A stretch of DNA of 29,891 nucleotides, taken from the NCBI GenBank assembly GCA_964416195.1, contig CAYQDB010000024.1, positions 1-29,891 of the forward strand, written 5' to 3'. This document shows, one piece after another, positions 19,767 through 27,697 of the stretch (position 1 is the stretch's first letter; every line of letters starts with the position of its first letter). The translations under genes and the position numbers were made by a program. The stretch is from CAYQDB01 sp964416195. GTDB lineage: Bacteria; Zixibacteria; MSB-5A5; GN15; FEB-12. Below the pieces are notes generated by a model. It saw nothing but the letters and a program-made list of their open reading frames with translations, was not told where the DNA came from and made no database searches.

Positions 19767-21665
19767 ATGAAACTACTTAGCTATCTACTTGTCGCAGTTG
19801 CCGTGCTTGGCGGTGTCACTCGGGCTGAGGAAGGTATTGAGTTTGCCTTTCAGGTGTATCAGTATGACTCGACCCAGCAAAAAAACGTCCTGCTCTTTTC
19901 AGATTCGACTCAGGTCGTGAAGGATGTAATTGCAACCGGTTTTTTCGTGGATTTCTCGGTTGAGGCGCATGTTACCGAGGTTGACAGCAGCCAGGCTGTT
20001 TTCGAGATCCACTTGATCACGCTCGGCCCACCGGTCTACACCTTTTCCAGAAGCTTTACCGTTGAGTACGGTCTACCTGCCGTTATCGACTCAATTCCCG
20101 GAAAAGGCGCAGCCCGGTACTCGTTTGCAACGACGCCATTATGTCCAGTCGATATTGACACCTCGGCCTGCAGCTTCAACCATCGCGAACAAGGGATATT
20201 CAGTTTTGAGCCTACCGCTCACATGGACATTTACTATGTTCCCAATTCTCTGGGTGATTACTACTGGGACTCAGTCAAGGACCTCTTCGAGCGCAACTAC
20301 CGGCTCTTCAAAGGGATGTTGAATTTCACTCTGCCCGGCAAGTACAATATACTTCTCTGCCCCTGCCCTATCAAATCGGTTGTCTGGGACACAAGGTTTG
20401 GTATGGCTGTTGATCCCACTCGCACCTCAGCCTATGCTGTGTTTGACAAAGAGATCAACTCGGCTGACCCGTTCTTAGTGATGCAGACAGCGGTACTGCG
20501 CAATTTCGGATATGCACCGGCTTTCCTCTCCGAGGGGCTGGCTAACTACCTTTCTTTCGCCGTCTTGGATATGAAGGAGATATTGAAAAACAATCGAGCC
20601 GTTTCACTCTCTCAATTGTTGAATACCTACCATTATTACAGCGCCGACCCGCTCATCGCCGATCGGACCTCAGCAACCTTTGTGAAATATCTTATTGACC
20701 GCTACACACTGCCCCGCTTTCGGAGACTCTATGAAACGGCGGACGATCTCAATCTGGCCGGCATGATTGAGAATATCTATGGTAAGAGCATTGTGGATCT
20801 GGAGTCGGAGTGGAAAGAGTACGTGGATACACTGACGATAGACCCCAAGCAGTTTGTTTTGTTTGCCGGAGACGCTGAGGTGATGCGCAACTACCGCTTG
20901 ATGTTGCAGTATGCGCGGGCGTATGTTGCGCAGTCGGCAACAGCCGAGGATTCGGCTTCCTGTCTGTATCTGTTGAGAAGGGCCTGTTTCTTCACGGGCG
21001 ATTACTACGGCGCCACCTCTGCTCAGCAGACCCTGACGGGGCTTGATGCTGGATATACCGCCAGAAACTGGATGTCTCTGGCTGCATACAAAATGATGAA
21101 CGGCTATTATGAAGAAGCCCGGTCAGACCTGATGACGGCGTTGTCTTTGGATTCGACTGACCAACTCGTACAGTTCAACCTGGCTCTCAACTATCTCTTC
21201 ACAGGCAATGAAAAGGAGTCTCGAAAGCGACTGCAAGAAATCGTGGCTCACCCCGCTCCCGGCAGCGGTACGGAGAGCATGATTTTTCTGGCCGATATTC
21301 TCAGAAGCTCCGGCGATGAGACCGACAGAGCGCTGGCCATCACGTACTACAATCAGGCCATTCCATTCTACGACCAGCAACTTCGGCTACACAAGGCCTC
21401 TCCAACGGCATACTTGTGGCAGGGGATTGCGTTTCTGGGGCTTGGTGATACCAACATGGCCTCGGAGCACTTTCAGATGGCGCTCTTTCTTGAAACCCGC
21501 CCCTTCTATCTCGGAATGATCAATCTCTGGCTGGGGAAAGTAGCCGATGTGCTGGGAGATCGCGCTACTGCGCGCGATTGCTACGGCAAGGTACTGGCGC
21601 TTCCCTCGGCGGATTATCATCAGAAGGAGGCGCGCAAGTACTTGGACAAGCCCTACCGGCAGTAG
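19764..21665 (+). CDS. Secreted TPR protein with degenerate peptidase-MA (gluzincin-like) domain
   Basis: 633 residues. A signal peptide (LLSYLLVAVAVLGGVTRAEE) implies export to the periplasm or surface. Residues 30-150 are beta-rich. Residues 150-355 follow the peptidase-MA/gluzincin layout: a beta strand with MDIYYVP, the third-ligand motif SEGLANYLS (256-264), and the closing helices SATFVKYLIDRY and IYGKSIVDLESEWKEY. The HExxH zinc motif expected about 20 residues before Glu257 is missing; that position reads FLVMQTAVLRN, so activity is not expected. Residues 370-633 contain TPR-like helical pairs (YKMMNGYYEEARSDLMTAL, AYLWQGIAFLGLGD). ATG 19764 is chosen, ATG 19767 being an equal option. 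The BatA-type gene starts nine bases after its stop. The specific family was not identified. Confidence 0.75.
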   Translation: MMKLLSYLLVAVAVLGGVTRAEEGIEFAFQVYQYDSTQQKNVLLFSDSTQVVKDVIATGFFVDFSVEAHVTEVDSSQAVFEIHLITLGPPVYTFSRSFTVEYGLPAVIDSIPGKGAARYSFATTPLCPVDIDTSACSFNHREQGIFSFEPTAHMDIYYVPNSLGDYYWDSVKDLFERNYRLFKGMLNFTLPGKYNILLCPCPIKSVVWDTRFGMAVDPTRTSAYAVFDKEINSADPFLVMQTAVLRNFGYAPAFLSEGLANYLSFAVLDMKEILKNNRAVSLSQLLNTYHYYSADPLIADRTSATFVKYLIDRYTLPRFRRLYETADDLNLAGMIENIYGKSIVDLESEWKEYVDTLTIDPKQFVLFAGDAEVMRNYRLMLQYARAYVAQSATAEDSASCLYLLRRACFFTGDYYGATSAQQTLTGLDAGYTARNWMSLAAYKMMNGYYEEARSDLMTALSLDSTDQLVQFNLALNYLFTGNEKESRKRLQEIVAHPAPGSGTESMIFLADILRSSGDETDRALAITYYNQAIPFYDQQLRLHKASPTAYLWQGIAFLGLGDTNMASEHFQMALFLETRPFYLGMINLWLGKVADVLGDRATARDCYGKVLALPSADYHQKEARKYLDKPYRQ

Positions 21666-21674
21666 ACGAAAGCT

Positions 21675-23744
21675 ATGCTCAGTTTCCTGAATTCGACGGT
21701 TCTGTTCGCAGCCGTTGCGGCTCTTATTCCGCTGCTGATACATCTGTTTTCCAAGCGGCGAGTGAAGATTGTTGAGTTCTCCTCGCTGAAGCACCTCAAG
21801 GCAATGCAGAAACGCCAGGTGCGGCGTCTGAAAATCAGGCAACTGCTTCTGTTGATCTTGCGGATGCTCATCATCCTGACAGTCGTTCTGGCTTTTGCCC
21901 GCCCCACCACGACCGGCGGCAGCATCGGCTCGCATGCCTCTGTATCGGCGGTGATCCTGTTTGACAATTCGGCCTCCATGAATCGGCAGGTAGCCGACGG
22001 CAATCTTTTCGAGATCGCCCGGAAACGCACCGAACAGTTGCTGGCAACCTTCGGTGAATCTGATCAAGTCGCTCTGGTCCCTCTTGACAAGGTCGGACAG
22101 GGAGATCAATTACCTGTTTTTGCATCCCCAGCGGTCGCGAATGAAAGAGTCCAAAGGTTGCGAGCGGGGTATGGCCGAACTGATCTTGAGAGCGGGCTTG
22201 ATGCCGCCGTGACTTTGCTGCAAAAAGCAGCCAATCTAAATAAAGAAATCTACATAATCTCGGACCGTCAGAGGCACTCGCTTCCGGGCATAAACCTCCT
22301 GGCCGGAACTGAGGCGCAGGTTTATCTACTGGACCTGCCTTTAGAGGAAAACGACAACTGCGGTATTACGGCTGTTGATTTTGGTGGGCAACTGCTCATG
22401 CCCGGCCATGATTTCGATGTAACAGCCACTGTCAAGAACTATGGTGCCGTCGACCGCTCAGACATTATTGCTTCGCTGTTTCTTGACGGCAACCGTGTGG
22501 CTCAGACCGATGTCCAGGGAGACGCGGGAGAGGAAATGACAGTGCGGTTTACCCGAAGTGTTTCTCGGGGCGGCTTTCATTCCGGCTACGTGGAGCTTTC
22601 CGACGATCGGTTCCCGGTGGATAATCGGTACTACTTCAGCTTCCGTATCCCTGAGATGTTCAACGTGCTGATTATCGACAGCGATGGCGCAGGGCGGTTT
22701 ATTGCACTGGCCTTGGTTCCCTCATCATCGGCGAACCAGTACTGGTCAATCAAACAAGCCAGTCCGGAGGAGCTGTCACAGGTGAATCTTGCTGACTATG
22801 ATGTTGTGATCCTCAGTGGCGTACCCCGTATGCATGCATCGTATGCCGGTCGCATCAAGTCCTTTGTCAAACAGGGCAGATCGCTTTTCGTTACCTACTG
22901 CGGCGCCACTGACATACAGTACTTCAACCAGGTGTGGTCGGCGGTCACCGGCGTTGTTCTTGATGAGCCGATCAAAGATGATTTCACTCGCGCCGGATAC
23001 TATACCTTCCGGACGTTTGAGATGAATCACCCAATTTTTTCTGTCTTCGTCTTTGAAAAGGACCAGCCGCCCGAAATCAAGTTCTATACTCTTCCAAAGG
23101 CCCATCTGGCAGGCGATGCACAAACATTGGCGCTTTTCTCCGGTGGTCATCCGGCGCTGGTACAGTTCACATACGGCAAAGGTAAGGTGCTGACTTTCCT
23201 CGGACCGGTCTCTCCCCGGTATGGAGACCTGACCGCCCATGCTTTTTTCGTGCCGTTTGTCGCCAGGATTGCCGAATATCTTGCTTCCGATCTGTCGAGC
23301 TATGATCTGCAGTTGTTTTCCGGCGATCAGATCACACGTAGCATCTCAATGAAAGGCTCCTTCAGAACCTCGCTGGATTTGGAGACACCTGATGGCAGAA
23401 CTTACAGCATCCCGCCGGAAGAAGACAAGGGCACGCTCGTGCTTTATCCAAAACCGACAGACCTGCCGGGGATTTACCGTATCAGCTACATTGGCCGGGA
23501 GATTGATCGCTTTGCAATCAATCTCGATCCCGCCGAAGGCGATCTGTCCAGTGTCGATGTTGATCAGTTTGTTGCGGCGTTGGGCGCGCCGGAGTGCCAC
23601 CTGCTTGGAAGTGACAGGAATCTGGCGGCAGTTATTTCGGAGATGCGATTCGGAAAAGAACTATGGCACCTCTTTTTGTGGGTGGCCGTTATACTGCTTG
23701 TTGTTGAGATGCTGTTATCGCGTACGGCGCCGACAGAGGAGTAG
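21675..23744 (+). CDS. BatA-type membrane protein with vWA and glutamine-amidotransferase-like domains
   Basis: 689 residues. The N-terminal double-membrane segment (about 8-25 and 57-75, around a basic loop FSKRRVKIVEFSSLKHLKAM) is the BatA/aerotolerance signature. A vWA domain follows (90-240) with the metal site DNSASM (Asp97, Ser99, Ser101) and Thr169 in GRTDLESGL, so the MIDAS looks intact. Residues 330-440 (FNVLIIDSDG, YDVVILSGVP, SLFVTYCG) resemble a class I glutamine-amidotransferase-like flavodoxin-type domain without a clear catalytic triad. A last membrane helix ends the protein (LFLWVAVILLVVEMLL). The large middle part is periplasmic. Related genes usually sit beside MoxR and DUF58 genes; here the partner is the TPR pseudo-peptidase nine bases upstream. 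Role unknown, probably envelope maintenance. Confidence 0.88.
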   Translation: MLSFLNSTVLFAAVAALIPLLIHLFSKRRVKIVEFSSLKHLKAMQKRQVRRLKIRQLLLLILRMLIILTVVLAFARPTTTGGSIGSHASVSAVILFDNSASMNRQVADGNLFEIARKRTEQLLATFGESDQVALVPLDKVGQGDQLPVFASPAVANERVQRLRAGYGRTDLESGLDAAVTLLQKAANLNKEIYIISDRQRHSLPGINLLAGTEAQVYLLDLPLEENDNCGITAVDFGGQLLMPGHDFDVTATVKNYGAVDRSDIIASLFLDGNRVAQTDVQGDAGEEMTVRFTRSVSRGGFHSGYVELSDDRFPVDNRYYFSFRIPEMFNVLIIDSDGAGRFIALALVPSSSANQYWSIKQASPEELSQVNLADYDVVILSGVPRMHASYAGRIKSFVKQGRSLFVTYCGATDIQYFNQVWSAVTGVVLDEPIKDDFTRAGYYTFRTFEMNHPIFSVFVFEKDQPPEIKFYTLPKAHLAGDAQTLALFSGGHPALVQFTYGKGKVLTFLGPVSPRYGDLTAHAFFVPFVARIAEYLASDLSSYDLQLFSGDQITRSISMKGSFRTSLDLETPDGRTYSIPPEEDKGTLVLYPKPTDLPGIYRISYIGREIDRFAINLDPAEGDLSSVDVDQFVAALGAPECHLLGSDRNLAAVISEMRFGKELWHLFLWVAVILLVVEMLLSRTAPTEE

Positions 23745-23763
23745 GGTGAGTAACGTGACAGTG

Positions 23764-23789
23764 TCATGGTTTGACCTCGCTCACCATGA
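23764..23789. terminator. Hairpin between the BatA-type and ABC-F genes
   Basis: TCATGGT pairs with ACCATGA around a 12-base loop, 20 bases after the BatA-type stop codon. No T-run follows, so it may be part of a dispersed repeat rather than a terminator. Confidence 0.3.
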
Positions 23790-23846
23790 ACTCGCCCAAG
23801 GTGTGAAAACCGATTCTCATTTGGATAATTAAAAGACTATATCATC

Positions 23847-25730
23847 GTGACTTTTCTAACAGCAGACAGGATTTCCAAGAAATTCGACGATCAGGTTATT
23901 CTCAATCGCGTATCCTTTTCTATACAGGACAACGAAAAAATCGGCCTGGTGGGGAAAAACGGTAGCGGCAAAACCACTCTTTTTGAAATAATGGCTGGCC
24001 GGATGGCGGTTGATAGTGGACGGGTAAGCCAATCGAAAAGCTGCCGCATCGATTATGTTGAGCAGGACAAAACCGAGTACTTTGATCTTTCTCTGTTTGA
24101 GTTTGCCGCTTCGGCGAGGGAAGACTTGCTGGTCATGCATCGGGAGATAGTTTCTCTGCAGCAGCGCCTGGCAGCCGATCCCCATGATAAGGATGGCCTT
24201 TTGCGTCTGGGGCAATTGCAAAGCAGGTTCGAGGCAGAAGGTGGCTTTGGTTTTGAAAGCGAAGTAAAGATCATCCTGGCTGGACTGGGATTCGAACCGG
24301 CGCGCCATGCTGAGCGGGTGCGCAATTTCTCCGGCGGTGAAAAGAACCGTGCCGGACTGGCCCGTGCCTTGGCGGGGAGCGGTAACCTCTTGCTTTTAGA
24401 TGAACCTACCAATCATCTTGATATCGATTCGACTACTTGGCTTGAGGAGTACCTGAGCAAGACCGATAGAAGCTATCTGATTATCTCCCACGACAGAGCC
24501 TTCTTGACCGCCACCGTTCAGCGTGTCTGGGAAATCAGCCATGGCGGGATTGACTTCTATACAGGTGGTTTCGAGAAGTATCTGGAAGGACGGGCCGAAC
24601 GCAAACGGCTGCATGAGCACCGTTACAAGCACCAGCAGCAAGAGATAAAGCGAATCGAGGAGTTCGTCCGCCGCCACATGGCAGGCCAGAAAACAAAACA
24701 GGCACAGTCCAAGCTGAAGTATCTCAGTCGCATTAAGCGCCTGCCGCCTCCTTGTACGGAGGGACAGAACAGCAGTATACCCGTTCGTCTGTCAGGGCGT
24801 TCCTTTGCCCATGTTCTCTCGGTAGAAGATGTTTCGCTTGGTTATGGGCAGACGGTCGTTGTCCAGGAGGCATGCTTTGATATCTACCGCGGCGACAGGG
24901 TGGGACTGATTGGCTGCAACGGGTCGGGCAAGACAACCATCCTCAAGGCGCTTATTGGAGAACTGTCGCCGATTAGCGGTGAGATCAAACTCGGCGCCAA
25001 TGTTGACGTTGCCTACTTCGACCAGGAGCCGGCCGACTTAAATCCCGAAGCGACTGTTCTCGACAGCATCTGGGAAATGGATCCCTCAGCGGAGATAGGC
25101 AAGCTGCGCTCCTTCCTGGCCCGGTTTGGATTCAGTGGAGAGGATTCCTTTAAGCTGGTAGCATCCCTGTCCGGTGGCGAGAAAACCAAGCTCTCTCTAG
25201 CGCTGTTGTTGTACCACCCGGCAAACTTCCTCATCTTCGATGAGCCAACCAACCACCTGGACCTCGACTCTCGGGAGGTTCTGGAGAAAGCGCTCCGTAA
25301 CTTCGATGGTAGTTGTTTGATTGTCAGTCATGATCGATATTTTCTTGACCAGGTGGTAGACAGGATTTTCTATCTGGATGATGGAAGCCTGCGGGTGTAT
25401 GACGGTAACTACTCCTATTTCCAGGGGAAAACGGCCGCTGTAACGGCGCCGGTGAAGGTGAAGGATGGAGCATCTAAGGAGGCATATCTTATGTTCAAGG
25501 AAAAATCTAAGCGTCTGGCTCGTCACATAAAACGGATTCGATCGACAAAATCGAGGCTTGCCGATCTTGAGAAAGAGCTTGAACGGCTGGAGGAGGATAT
25601 GCTGTCAAATATTCCCAAGAATGACTGGGAGAAACTCCACGAGGCTTCTCAGCGTAAGCAGAAACTTGAAGAAGAGATCCTCGATCTTTACACGGCCTTA
25701 GAGAAATTGGAAAACACCAACGTTGATTAA
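23847..25730 (+). CDS. ABC-F family ATPase (Uup/translation-factor type)
   Basis: 627 residues with two ABC cassettes and no membrane segments. Cassette 1 has Walker A GKNGSGKT (36-43), signature FSGGEKNRAGLARAL and Walker B LLLLDEPTNHLD. The linker helices (HEHRYKHQQQEIKRIEEF) form the P-site tRNA-interaction region. Cassette 2 has GCNGSGKT, LSGGEKTKLSL and FLIFDEPTNHLD. The last 75 residues are a charged coiled coil (RLADLEKELERLEEDML) as in Uup-type members. ABC-F proteins act on the ribosome, resolving stalls or protecting against antibiotics; which applies here cannot be told. It starts with GTG 23847 with no strong ribosome site. Its end overlaps the flavoprotein gene by eight bases. 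Confidence 0.95.
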   Translation: MTFLTADRISKKFDDQVILNRVSFSIQDNEKIGLVGKNGSGKTTLFEIMAGRMAVDSGRVSQSKSCRIDYVEQDKTEYFDLSLFEFAASAREDLLVMHREIVSLQQRLAADPHDKDGLLRLGQLQSRFEAEGGFGFESEVKIILAGLGFEPARHAERVRNFSGGEKNRAGLARALAGSGNLLLLDEPTNHLDIDSTTWLEEYLSKTDRSYLIISHDRAFLTATVQRVWEISHGGIDFYTGGFEKYLEGRAERKRLHEHRYKHQQQEIKRIEEFVRRHMAGQKTKQAQSKLKYLSRIKRLPPPCTEGQNSSIPVRLSGRSFAHVLSVEDVSLGYGQTVVVQEACFDIYRGDRVGLIGCNGSGKTTILKALIGELSPISGEIKLGANVDVAYFDQEPADLNPEATVLDSIWEMDPSAEIGKLRSFLARFGFSGEDSFKLVASLSGGEKTKLSLALLLYHPANFLIFDEPTNHLDLDSREVLEKALRNFDGSCLIVSHDRYFLDQVVDRIFYLDDGSLRVYDGNYSYFQGKTAAVTAPVKVKDGASKEAYLMFKEKSKRLARHIKRIRSTKSRLADLEKELERLEEDMLSNIPKNDWEKLHEASQRKQKLEEEILDLYTALEKLENTNVD

Positions 25731-26349
25731 GCTTCTTGTTATTTCAGGCTCACCCGTCAAACAGTCGTCGACTGATATCATACTCCGTCGCATATCAGAC
25801 GCTATTGCCGACAGCATGGGGGACCAATGTCGAGTAACTTCATCGTTCGTGAAGTTAAACGAGCTTGACTTTATACCCTGTCAGTCATGCGGCGAAGCGC
25901 CCACTCCCAAGTTTTGCTTCTTCGATGACGATCTGACCGGGGTCTATACTAAACTGGCCGAATGCGATTGTCTTCTGTTCGGCACACCGGTCTATTTTGA
26001 TTCCGTGTCGGCACAGGCGAAGATGTTTATCGATCGCTGCAATTGTATTCGTCCCCCTGATTTCAGCAATACCGATCCCAAACATCGCTTCGTCAGGATA
26101 CTTCAGCGAAAACGCCCCGGCGCTATGGTGCTGGTTGGCGGGGAGCGGGGATGGTTCGAGGGGGCACGACGGGTGGTGGCCGGCTTCTTCAAGTGGGTCG
26201 AAGTAACAAATGAAGGAATGGTTGCTTACTGCTCACCCAATTCGAGAAAAGCCGGGAGTGTTGTTGAAAACCAGGATACGCTGGCAGAGGCCGACGCGCT
26301 GGGCAAGAGACTCGCAGAAATCATCACAGGTAGCAATGGTCGACCATAA
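25723..26349 (+). CDS. Flavodoxin-fold NAD(P)H-dependent FMN reductase / iron-sulfur flavoprotein-like
   Basis: 208 residues from TTG 25723; the first beta strand (IKLLVISGSP) starts immediately, so no later start is possible. ISGSPVKQSSTDIIL is the FMN-phosphate loop, and DCLLFGTPVYFDSVSAQAKMFIDRC is the second FMN-binding segment of the NADPH-dependent FMN reductase family. Cys53, Cys56 and Cys65 (CQSCGEAPTPKFC) occupy the place of the iron-sulfur motif of iron-sulfur flavoproteins, but the third Cys of the usual CxxCxxC is Ala59, so a cluster is doubtful. It overlaps the ABC-F gene (8 bases) and the methyltransferase gene (14 bases), indicating one transcript. Electron donor and acceptor are unknown. 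Confidence 0.85.
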   Translation: MIKLLVISGSPVKQSSTDIILRRISDAIADSMGDQCRVTSSFVKLNELDFIPCQSCGEAPTPKFCFFDDDLTGVYTKLAECDCLLFGTPVYFDSVSAQAKMFIDRCNCIRPPDFSNTDPKHRFVRILQRKRPGAMVLVGGERGWFEGARRVVAGFFKWVEVTNEGMVAYCSPNSRKAGSVVENQDTLAEADALGKRLAEIITGSNGRP

Positions 26350-26995
26350 GCTAATCAACTACTACCGGGCACGTGCGCCGGAGTACGAGCAGGCATACTA
26401 CCGCCCCGTCCCTGAGCGCAGGCGAGAGATCGACAACGAAGCGGAATACCTGCGAGGACTGGTGAAAGGGAAGGATGTTCTCGATATCGCCTGCGGCACC
26501 GGTTACTGGACGCAGATAATGTCGCAGACAGCTCGTTTTATCGCCGCCGCGGACATCTCCCCCGAGATGCTTCGGGAAGCCTGTAAGAAGGAGTATAAAG
26601 CCCCCGTAGAGTTTGCGATTGCTGATTTGTACAGAGTTCCTTTTCAACCTGCATCATTTGACATAGTGTCGTTGGGTTTCTGGTTTTCACACGAGTCGAA
26701 GTGGCGGTACGACCAGTTCTTCCAACGTATCGTCCAGCCGCTGAAAGATGACGGATTGATATGGATGGTCGACAACAATCCCCCGGCTGAAGGCAGTCGG
26801 ATGGATTCTGTGGGCACTGATTCTGAGGGTAACAATTTGAAAAAGCGGTATCTGCATAGTGGAGAGGAATATATCATTCTGAAGAACTACTTTACAGAGG
26901 ATCAACTTCGAGCAACCTTCGCCCACTATTTTTCTGTCAGGCGCCTGGTTTACAAAAAGTACTATTGGTCGGTTCTGCTATCACCAGTTTCTTGA
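26336..26995 (+). CDS. Class I SAM-dependent methyltransferase
   Basis: 219 residues. SAM motif I is DVLDIACGTGYWTQ (about 47-60); AADISPEML supplies the acidic residue after strand 2, and FDIVSLGFWFSH with LKDDGLIWMVDNN gives motifs of strands 4 and 5. This is the general Methyltransf_11/25 type, and the substrate cannot be predicted. ATG 26336 lies inside the end of the flavoprotein gene (CAGG nine bases before). An open frame extends upstream to 26210 but only reads the flavoprotein gene in another frame. It is the third gene of a tightly packed ABC-F/flavoprotein/methyltransferase set. A strong promoter begins inside its stop codon. Confidence 0.88.
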   Translation: MVDHKLINYYRARAPEYEQAYYRPVPERRREIDNEAEYLRGLVKGKDVLDIACGTGYWTQIMSQTARFIAAADISPEMLREACKKEYKAPVEFAIADLYRVPFQPASFDIVSLGFWFSHESKWRYDQFFQRIVQPLKDDGLIWMVDNNPPAEGSRMDSVGTDSEGNNLKKRYLHSGEEYIILKNYFTEDQLRATFAHYFSVRRLVYKKYYWSVLLSPVS

Positions 26996-27019
26996 CATCG
27001 AAGCGGGATTATATATATT
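26992..27019 (+). promoter_or_regulatory. Sigma-70 promoter, probably for tRNA-Gln
   Basis: A consensus -35 box TTGACA (26992-26997) and TATATT (27014-27019) are spaced by 16 bases. The -35 box contains the TGA stop codon of the methyltransferase gene. Transcription would start near 27026, giving a leader of about 120 bases before the tRNA, with a GC-rich GGCGCC-type dyad near its start. Confidence 0.65.
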
Positions 27020-27083
27020 GCGCCGGCTGGCGCCGACAGGCGTTTGCAGATGAAAAGATTTGTGGTGGTGACGACCGAGCGCG

Positions 27084-27566
27084 TCAAGATGGCAGGGGTT
27101 TTGGCCTGTAGTGGTTTGTGATTGCTGCCGATTTGTTATTGTACTGGGAGATAGTCCAAGGGTAGGGCATACGGCTCTGGACCGTAGAATCTGGGTTCGA
27201 ATCCCAGTCTCCCAGCTTTAAGTTCTTCTTCGCACTTTTTACAATCAAATCGAATGGCTTATTGTATGTGGGACAAAGGGTTCCCCCTTTCATGGTGCAG
27301 TTCGAAAGTAGCGTCCGAAGCAATTTGGCTTTTTCGTCGATCGTCTGCCTAAGGTATAGCGAATGTGCTCCTTGCGCCAGTTCTAAGAAATCGACACCTT
27401 GCTCGTAGTAGTTCCTGTTGGCCTGCGCAACATCCTGTATCCTTTTTGAGATTGAATTCAGTTCATTGACCCATCTGTCGTGCGTCTTCCTCCAGAATGC
27501 GGTATCAATCCGACCCTCGATCTTGTCGAGGTATGTCTGATCAAGGCGCTCCTGGAGGCGAGCGTG
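27084..27566 (-). pseudogene. Large serine recombinase, C-terminal remnant reading through tRNA-Gln
   Basis: The minus strand is open from 27566 to the TGA at 27084 (160 codons), without a start. The translation begins RLQERLDQTYLDKIEGRI and continues with YYEQGVDFLELAQGAHSLY, DEKAKLLRTLLSNCT and PTYNKPFDLIV. This is the order of the coiled-coil C-terminus of large serine recombinases with a zinc-ribbon domain. The catalytic resolvase domain, recombinase domain and zinc ribbon are absent. The last ~50 codons are the antisense of tRNA-Gln and its leader, so they are not original protein. The upstream end is cut by a TAA in the terminus of MITE copy 3. It is most likely the relic of an element once integrated at the tRNA 3' end. 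Confidence 0.8.
27145..27215 (+). tRNA. tRNA-Gln (anticodon CUG)
   Basis: A 71-base cloverleaf. Acceptor arms TGGGAGA/TCTCCCA with discriminator G, a D-arm GTCCAAGGGTAGGGC, anticodon stem TACGG/CCGTA with loop CTCTGGA (anticodon CTG, U33 present), variable GAAT, and T-arm CTGGG-TTCGAAT-CCCAG. The anticodon reads CAG, hence glutamine. G rather than A at position 37 is slightly unusual. CCA is not encoded (CTTTA follows). A serine-recombinase remnant points at its 3' end on the opposite strand. Confidence 0.95.
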
Positions 27567-27697
27567 TTAAAAAACACAACAAGCGCTATAGTGAGAGCGA
27601 AGCAATTTGGCTATCTCGTTAACATTCAATATCCGAGATTACCACGTCCGCCTGTGGCGGATCCGCAATAACAGGGTAAGTACTTCTTCAATATTCC
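27561..27697 (+). repeat. MITE-like dispersed repeat, copy 3
   Basis: The most diverged copy, about 137 bp. The left end AGCGTGTTAAAAAA and the right end (complement) GGAATATTGAAGAAG are eroded inverted repeats. The core GAGCGAAGC...GGCTATCTCGTTAACATTCAATATCCGAGATTACC keeps the hairpin (GGCTATCTCG/CCGAGATTACC). The orientation is the same as in the other two copies. No target duplication could be made out. It abuts and truncates the serine-recombinase remnant. The sequence to its right (TTTCGCAGGAA) resembles the flank of copy 2. Confidence 0.78.

Noticed and set aside
23755..23832. 25-codon GTG frame (WFDLAHHELAQG) between BatA-type and ABC-F genes
   Set aside because: No ribosome site. The peptide resembles translations of dispersed intergenic repeats rather than a protein.
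27050..27121. 23-codon frame before tRNA-Gln (MKRFVVVTTERVK...)
   Set aside because: No ribosome site, very short, and it lies in the tRNA leader; chance is the simplest explanation.
27314..27330. 15-base match CGAAGCAATTTGGCT shared by the recombinase relic and MITE copy 3
   Set aside because: A single 15-base match within 30 kb can occur by chance, and the flanks do not align.
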